Assembly: GCF_014643515.1 (NCBI RefSeq)
Contig: NZ_BMJP01000005.1
Location: 186,001-250,000, forward strand
Direction of reading: 5' to 3'
DNA length: 64,000 nt
Source: Sphingomonas prati
GTDB lineage: Bacteria; Pseudomonadota; Alphaproteobacteria; Sphingomonadales; Sphingomonadaceae
Shown: positions 60,105-64,000 of the stretch, in pieces
Layout: every line of letters begins with the position of its first letter
How positions within the stretch are numbered: the first letter of the stretch is position 1
The notes under the pieces: model-generated
The model's database searches: none
What the model was told of the DNA's origin: nothing
Seen by the model: only the letters and a program-made list of their open reading frames with translations
Position numbers and translations under genes: made by a program

Positions 60105-61496
60105 ATGAGACATGACCCCAACGACGACACCCGCACCGGCACCGTCGCCCGCACGATCCGCGGCCGGATCGAAGCGCGCAGCCTGACACCCGGCGCTCGG
60201 CTCCCATCGATCCGCGCGATGGCGCAGGCGAGCGGCGTCGCCCCCTCAACCGTGGTCGAGGCCTATGAACGGCTGGCTGGGGAAGGCATGATCCGCTCGC
60301 GTCCCGGCTCTGGCTTCTATGTCGCGGCACCTCTCGCACCGTTGGCGCTCGACCGCCTCGACCCGACGACCGAGCGCGAGGTCGATCCGCTCTGGATGCT
60401 CCGCCAGTCGCTGGGCGATCAGCGCCACGAGTTGATGCCCGGCTGCGGCTGGTTGCCCGACGACTGGTTGGCGGGCGATGCCCTGCGCAAGGCGATGCGG
60501 ACCGCCGCACGCGCGGACGACGCGACGACGCTCGCCGGTTATGGGTCGCCGCTCGGCCATCCACCGCTGCGCGCACTGCTGGCCCGCCGACTGGCCGAAC
60601 AGGGTGTCGACACCAGCCCCGACCAGATCCTGCTCACCGACAGCGGGACGCACGCGCTCGATCTCGTCTGCCGTTTCATGCTGCAGCCCGGCGACACCGT
60701 ACTCGTGGACGACCCCTGCTACTTCAATTTCCTGGCGCTGCTCCGCGCCCACCGCGCCAAGGTGGTCGGCGTACCGATGACCCCCGCCGGCCCGGATGTC
60801 GCGGCATTCGCCGAAGCCGCCGCGATGCACCGCCCGCGGCTCTACATCACCAACTCAGGCATCCATAACCCGACCGGCGCGACGCTGCCCGGCCCGACCG
60901 CGCACCGGCTGCTGAAAATCGCAGAGGCGCACGATATCGTCATCGTCGAGGACGATATCTTTGCCGATTTCGAACATGCGGCCTCGCCCCGGTTCGCGGT
61001 CTATGACGGGCTCGATCGCGTCATCCGCATCGGCAGCTTCTCAAAGTCGCTCTCCGCCGCGGTCCGCTGCGGCCATATCGCCGCGCGGCCGGACTGGATC
61101 GAGGCGCTCTGCGACCTGCGCATCGCGACATCGATGGCCGGCAGCCCGCTCGCCGCCGGCCTGCTCCATGCGGTGCTGACCGACGGCAGCTATCGACGCC
61201 ATGTCGAGGGCGTCCGCGCCCGCCTCGCACGGGCCACGGTCCGCCTGACGAAGCGGCTGCGCGCGGTCGGCATCGTGCCCTGGATCGATCCGGCCGCCGG
61301 GCTGTTCGTCTGGGCGCGCCTGCCGGATGGTCGCGACGCGGTCCAACTTGCACGCGACGCACTGGCAAAGGGCATCGTGCTGGCACCCGGACCGGTTTTC
61401 AGCACAAGCGGCAACTGGCGCGATCACATGCGCTTCAACGTCGCCCGAAGCGAGGACGATCGCTTATCCGAATTCCTGGGGAAAAGCCTGTGTTGA
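60105..61496 (+). CDS. MocR/PdxR-type regulator (GntR fused to aminotransferase fold)
   Basis: 463 residues; ATG 60105. N-terminal GntR helix-turn-helix (GTVARTIRGRIEARSLTPGA, then RLPSIRAMAQASGVAPSTVV). From about residue 95 a class I aminotransferase-like domain with the PLP lysine in IGSFSKSLSAAVRCG and supporting motifs LTDSGTHALDLVCRF, YITNSGIHNPTGATLP and VIVEDDIFADFEH. Such regulators sense PLP or an amino compound. Divergent from PhzF - DJ-1 (110-base gap), its probable targets. The gap contains GGTCCGATAC (60058) and GTACCGGTATCCG (60081), possible parts of a binding site. Confidence 0.92.
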   Translation: MRHDPNDDTRTGTVARTIRGRIEARSLTPGARLPSIRAMAQASGVAPSTVVEAYERLAGEGMIRSRPGSGFYVAAPLAPLALDRLDPTTEREVDPLWMLRQSLGDQRHELMPGCGWLPDDWLAGDALRKAMRTAARADDATTLAGYGSPLGHPPLRALLARRLAEQGVDTSPDQILLTDSGTHALDLVCRFMLQPGDTVLVDDPCYFNFLALLRAHRAKVVGVPMTPAGPDVAAFAEAAAMHRPRLYITNSGIHNPTGATLPGPTAHRLLKIAEAHDIVIVEDDIFADFEHAASPRFAVYDGLDRVIRIGSFSKSLSAAVRCGHIAARPDWIEALCDLRIATSMAGSPLAAGLLHAVLTDGSYRRHVEGVRARLARATVRLTKRLRAVGIVPWIDPAAGLFVWARLPDGRDAVQLARDALAKGIVLAPGPVFSTSGNWRDHMRFNVARSEDDRLSEFLGKSLC

Positions 61497-61525
61497 GCAG
61501 ACCCGGTCTGCCCCTCACGCCCCCC

Positions 61526-62030
61526 CTACCGCGGTGGTATCGCGCGACTGTCCAAAAGCCGCTGCATGAGGATCAGATCGAGTCACGGACCGAATTGAGC
61601 ACCGACCTCCGGAAGCCTGCCAACCTCTTCGAAGGCAAGTCCCGCATGCAGCGCGATCGACGCCACGTTACCCGCCTCGATCCCACCGACCATCGCATGC
61701 TTCCTCAACCGACCGGCACGCCCGACCAGCGCCTTGAGCAACAGTCGAGCAATCCCGCGGCGACGATCCCCAGCCTCGACATACACCGAATGTTAGACGG
61801 TTTCGTGATCGCGGTCGGAAATCGCCGAACGACGCGCATCCGGCGAGCACCCCGTCGACCTCGCAAGCCAGCACTGAATAACCGGCAGTGCGTCACGCCG
61901 CCAGCCCGGCCTGACGATCGCCGCGATGGACCGCCGCATTGTCCTAGATTGCCGTCGTCCCGGCGACCGCAGCATTTTCGATTGCGAGAATCACCGTCAG
62001 ATCGATGTCCGTCACGTCCCGAATGACCAT
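61526..62030 (-). pseudogene. GNAT acetyltransferase, heavily decayed
   Basis: ATG 62030 opens a phosphinothricin-acetyltransferase-like protein: MVIRDVTDIDLTVILAIENA, then TAG at 61944 where Trp is usual; DNAAVHRGDRQAGLAA, TGA at 61893; SVLACEVDGVLAGCASFGDF, a frameshift near 61815; DHETV, TAA at 61793 where Glu is usual; HSVYVEAGDRRRGIARLLLK, HAMVGGIEAGNVASIALHAG, EEVGRLPEVGAQFGP, TGA at 61583 where Trp is usual; LDLILMQ. Four premature stops and one frameshift in 505 bases exclude sequencing error. The acetyl-CoA motif (RRRGIARLL) is otherwise well kept. Confidence 0.9.
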
Positions 62031-62083
62031 CCGCCGCCCCGATCGACGTTGTTGTTCCAACGGCGAATGGCACGCCCGTCGTC

Positions 62084-62959
62084 CTACGGACAGCGGGCCG
62101 ACCATGCGGGTTTCGCCACCGGGATTATGTCCGGTTGAGACGCCCGAGCTTCCAGCCAGAGGCGACCGAACGCGCGGTCTAGTTCGGGCGGATCGAACGG
62201 CTCCAGCCCCGATCCAGGATAGAAGCTGATCTCCCCGAACAACGGCTGCTCGCCCGGCTGGTAGAAGTCGACGCGCACGAAGTCGAAGCCGGTGCTCAAC
62301 TCCTCGGCGGCCGCGATCATCGCCGCCAGTGCCGTCGGGCGCGGCATGATCGGCACATCGTTCGCGATCGGGCACCAATCGCGATCGTAAACAATCCACC
62401 GATGCCGACGCGCGCGGTCGAGATGGACCTGCACATGGGTCACGCGCCCGCCGAACACGAACAGCTTGTAATCGACGGGTAAGTCGCTTCCCCCGCCGAT
62501 GAACGGCTCCACGAGCAATCCGCTTGGAATGTGGGCGTAGAGCCACTCGTCCAGCCACCATCCATAAGCCCCGGACATCCACTTCGCCGACCTGGAGCGC
62601 GCCTTGGCCCAATCGCGCCCATCGCCGACGAACGCATTCTGGTTGCACCCATGTCGCGCCTTCACGACCACGCGGCCGGTCGCAGGAAATTGCGCCGGCA
62701 GTTCTGACCCCGACCACAGCAGCGGCACCACCCACTCGCGCCCCAGCCGGCTGGCGACGATCGCCTTCACCCCCACCTTGTCCGCCAAGACCGGCATCCG
62801 CGGATCATGCTCTCGCAATTTACGAACCTGGACCAGTTCGCTGAACAGTCCGGGGTCGGTCAGATTCGGCAGCCGCCCGTGCCGCCAGAGGTACGTCAGC
62901 CCGATCCGCAACCGTGCGGCGCGATCGTCGACCGACCCTAACTGATTGAAACCCTGCAT
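62084..62959 (-). CDS. TupA-like ATP-grasp protein
   Basis: 291 residues from ATG 62959, though no clear ribosome site precedes it, so the start is uncertain. The N-terminal part (NLTDPGLFSELVQVRKLREH; MPVLADKVGVKAIVASRLG) and ATP-grasp core (VVVKARHGCNQNAFVGDGRD; LLVEPFIGGGSDLPVDYKLF; FDFVRVDFYQPGEQPLFGEI) match the TupA-like ATP-grasp family found in polysaccharide gene clusters, thought to form amide or peptide-like bonds on glycans (teichuronopeptide type). No glycan genes adjoin. The 273 bases upstream (62960-63232) hold no clear gene. Confidence 0.8.
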   Translation of the reverse strand: MQGFNQLGSVDDRAARLRIGLTYLWRHGRLPNLTDPGLFSELVQVRKLREHDPRMPVLADKVGVKAIVASRLGREWVVPLLWSGSELPAQFPATGRVVVKARHGCNQNAFVGDGRDWAKARSRSAKWMSGAYGWWLDEWLYAHIPSGLLVEPFIGGGSDLPVDYKLFVFGGRVTHVQVHLDRARRHRWIVYDRDWCPIANDVPIMPRPTALAAMIAAAEELSTGFDFVRVDFYQPGEQPLFGEISFYPGSGLEPFDPPELDRAFGRLWLEARASQPDIIPVAKPAWSARCP

Positions 62960-63232
62960 CTTGTAAGGAAGGCCGCAACGCGGCCGAATGTTCCGACGAC
63001 GCGCCAAACGATGTCGAGCGCCGCTACGACCGCACCGCCACCCCGACACGGTCGTCCGCCGACCCGATCCGCAACACGATCTGCCGTGATCCATTCTGGA
63101 TACGCAAGCTTTGCTGTGACGGCTCGGGCACGGCGGTCGGTCAGTCATGGTTTACCGACGAAGCAGGGCATACATCTCGGGATGGCCGCTACCCGGTCAC
63201 CGCAAGCCGGTGCAGATTCGAAGGAACTCGGA

Positions 63233-63529
63233 ATGTCAGTCAAAGTGGTCGCACTCGTCACGTTGAAGCCCGATGCGGACGATGCCTTCCTTGCCGCAGC
63301 ATCGACCTGCGCGGCCGCCTCACGAGGTGAAGCCGGCACATTGCATTATGAGATCTGGCGCGAGACGGACGGCGAACGCCGCGTCGTCTTCAATGAGCTT
63401 TACGTCGACGAGGAAGCGGTCGAGCAACATATGGCATCCGACCACTTCAAGGCGTTCGGTCGCGCTGCCGCCGACCTGTGGACCGCTCCCCCGACGATCA
63501 TCGTGACCCATCCGGTTGATATTGACTGA
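63233..63529 (+). CDS. Small antibiotic-biosynthesis-monooxygenase (ABM) family protein
   Basis: 98 residues; ATG 63233 with AAGGA seven bases upstream. Typical ABM ferredoxin-like fold: VKVVALVTLKPDADDAFLAA, AAASRGEAGTLHYEIWRETD, VVFNELYVDEEAVEQHMASD and HFKAFGRAAADLW. Members act on quinones or heme, or just as small oxidoreductases; no partner gene helps. Cytoplasmic. Confidence 0.88.
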   Translation: MSVKVVALVTLKPDADDAFLAAASTCAAASRGEAGTLHYEIWRETDGERRVVFNELYVDEEAVEQHMASDHFKAFGRAAADLWTAPPTIIVTHPVDID

Positions 63530-63710
63530 CCGGCACAGGTCGGCACTGTCTGGTGTTGCACGATGATCAGCTGGGCGATGTCAATACACAGGGGTTGTCC
63601 CCGTAAGACGCGAGGTCGACCGCCGCACCGTTGCCGCAATCTGCGAGATGACAGATGCGGCGATCGTCGGCGTCCGTCCTTCCACGCCCAGCTTCAAGCT
63701 GGCGTTAGGT

Positions 63711-63941
63711 TCAAGACTGCCTTAGGAAGAATTCGGAAATACGCGGCCCGTAGATCGGCCCCTCATTCTTCGGGTCCGGGACCAGCTTGATGGCAAGCAG
63801 CGCCTGATCCGAACGTGTCTCGGCGCGAATGAAGGCGATTGCGGCTTCGAGGCTTCCGGCGAACAGCCGTTCTTCCGGCGTCGCGCCTTCGAGGGCCGCG
63901 GTGTTATAGACTTCCGCGTCGCGCGTCAGGTCCCATTCCAT
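63711..63941 (-). CDS. Small hypothetical protein
   Basis: 76 residues, ATG 63941, only a weak upstream GGA. Acidic N-terminus (MEWDLTRDAEVYNTAALEGA), then a helix LEAAIAFIRAETR. No signal, membrane segment or known motif. Composition and codon use look coding. Flanking 63530-63710 and 63942-64000 show nothing. Confidence 0.55.
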   Translation of the reverse strand: MEWDLTRDAEVYNTAALEGATPEERLFAGSLEAAIAFIRAETRSDQALLAIKLVPDPKNEGPIYGPRISEFFLRQS

Positions 63942-64000
63942 GTTCAGAGTCCAATCGTTCGGTTGAGCCCTACCGTGCGCGTGTTGACGGTGGACGGCAA

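Noticed and set aside
1-64000. CRISPR array, tRNA, rRNA, transposase or prophage genes
   Set aside because: No regularly spaced repeats beyond the short promoter arrays, no cloverleaf-like sequence, and no transposase, integrase or phage structural motif was recognised.

Overview
The window is high-GC DNA from an alphaproteobacterium, most likely Sphingomonas or a close relative in the Sphingomonadales. The grounds are seven large TonB-dependent receptors (TBDRs) of sphingomonad/caulobacter style, many secreted hydrolases, dense gene packing with stop/start overlaps, and genes such as MmyB-type regulators and DUF885/M28 peptidases that are common there. No rRNA, tRNA, insertion sequence or CRISPR array was seen.

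Layout. 1-7.3 kb: the N-terminal part of an FdhF/YdeP molybdoenzyme (runs off the left edge), then an aroE - MFS - TBDR operon with a divergent TetR gene, possibly for hydroaromatic acids. 7.4-22.3 kb: TBDR operons carrying two PI-PLC-like lipases, a class A acid phosphatase, a secreted propeller-like protein and, divergently, a siderophore-type receptor beside a DUF1624/HGSNAT-like membrane protein. 22.4-27.8 kb: a DUF885 - pentapeptide - tandem-TetR operon and an M28 peptidase; twin palindromes frame the promoter of the next TBDR-lipase operon. 27.8-32 kb: aldo/keto reductases, a methyltransferase and a carboxylesterase, of which one reductase and the esterase are broken. 32-45.8 kb: PhoA-type alkaline phosphatase, GH9 glucanase, the glpR-glpD / glpK pair, a TBDR divergent from PhoD, and a Na+/H+ antiporter. 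45.9-55.6 kb: secreted amidohydrolase, methyltransferase, a TBDR - DUF218 - GH92 operon, sulfotransferase. 55.6-64 kb: remnants of an XRE/MmyB regulator and an SDR oxidoreductase, an intact SDR with a divergent LysR, DJ-1/PfpI - PhzF with a divergent MocR, a GNAT pseudogene, a TupA-like ATP-grasp protein, a small monooxygenase and one hypothetical.

How it may work together. Much of the window looks like an outer-membrane phosphoester scavenging island: PI-PLC-like lipases, class A, PhoA and PhoD phosphatases, glycerol-3-phosphate use (GlpD/GlpK), and a GH92 enzyme whose usual catalytic Glu is Gln, a change reported for mannose-1-phospho-6-mannose hydrolases. Runs of 7-mers repeating every 11 bp, close to the PhoB half-site CTGTCAT, lie 55-110 bases upstream of three TBDR genes (starts 11747, 15264, 42619), with weaker ones before two further genes. 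Joint phosphate-starvation control is an inference; the repeats can be read directly.

At least five genes are decayed: AKR, carboxylesterase, XRE, SDR and GNAT. The XRE and SDR remnants are C-terminal halves of a divergent pair joined by one deletion.
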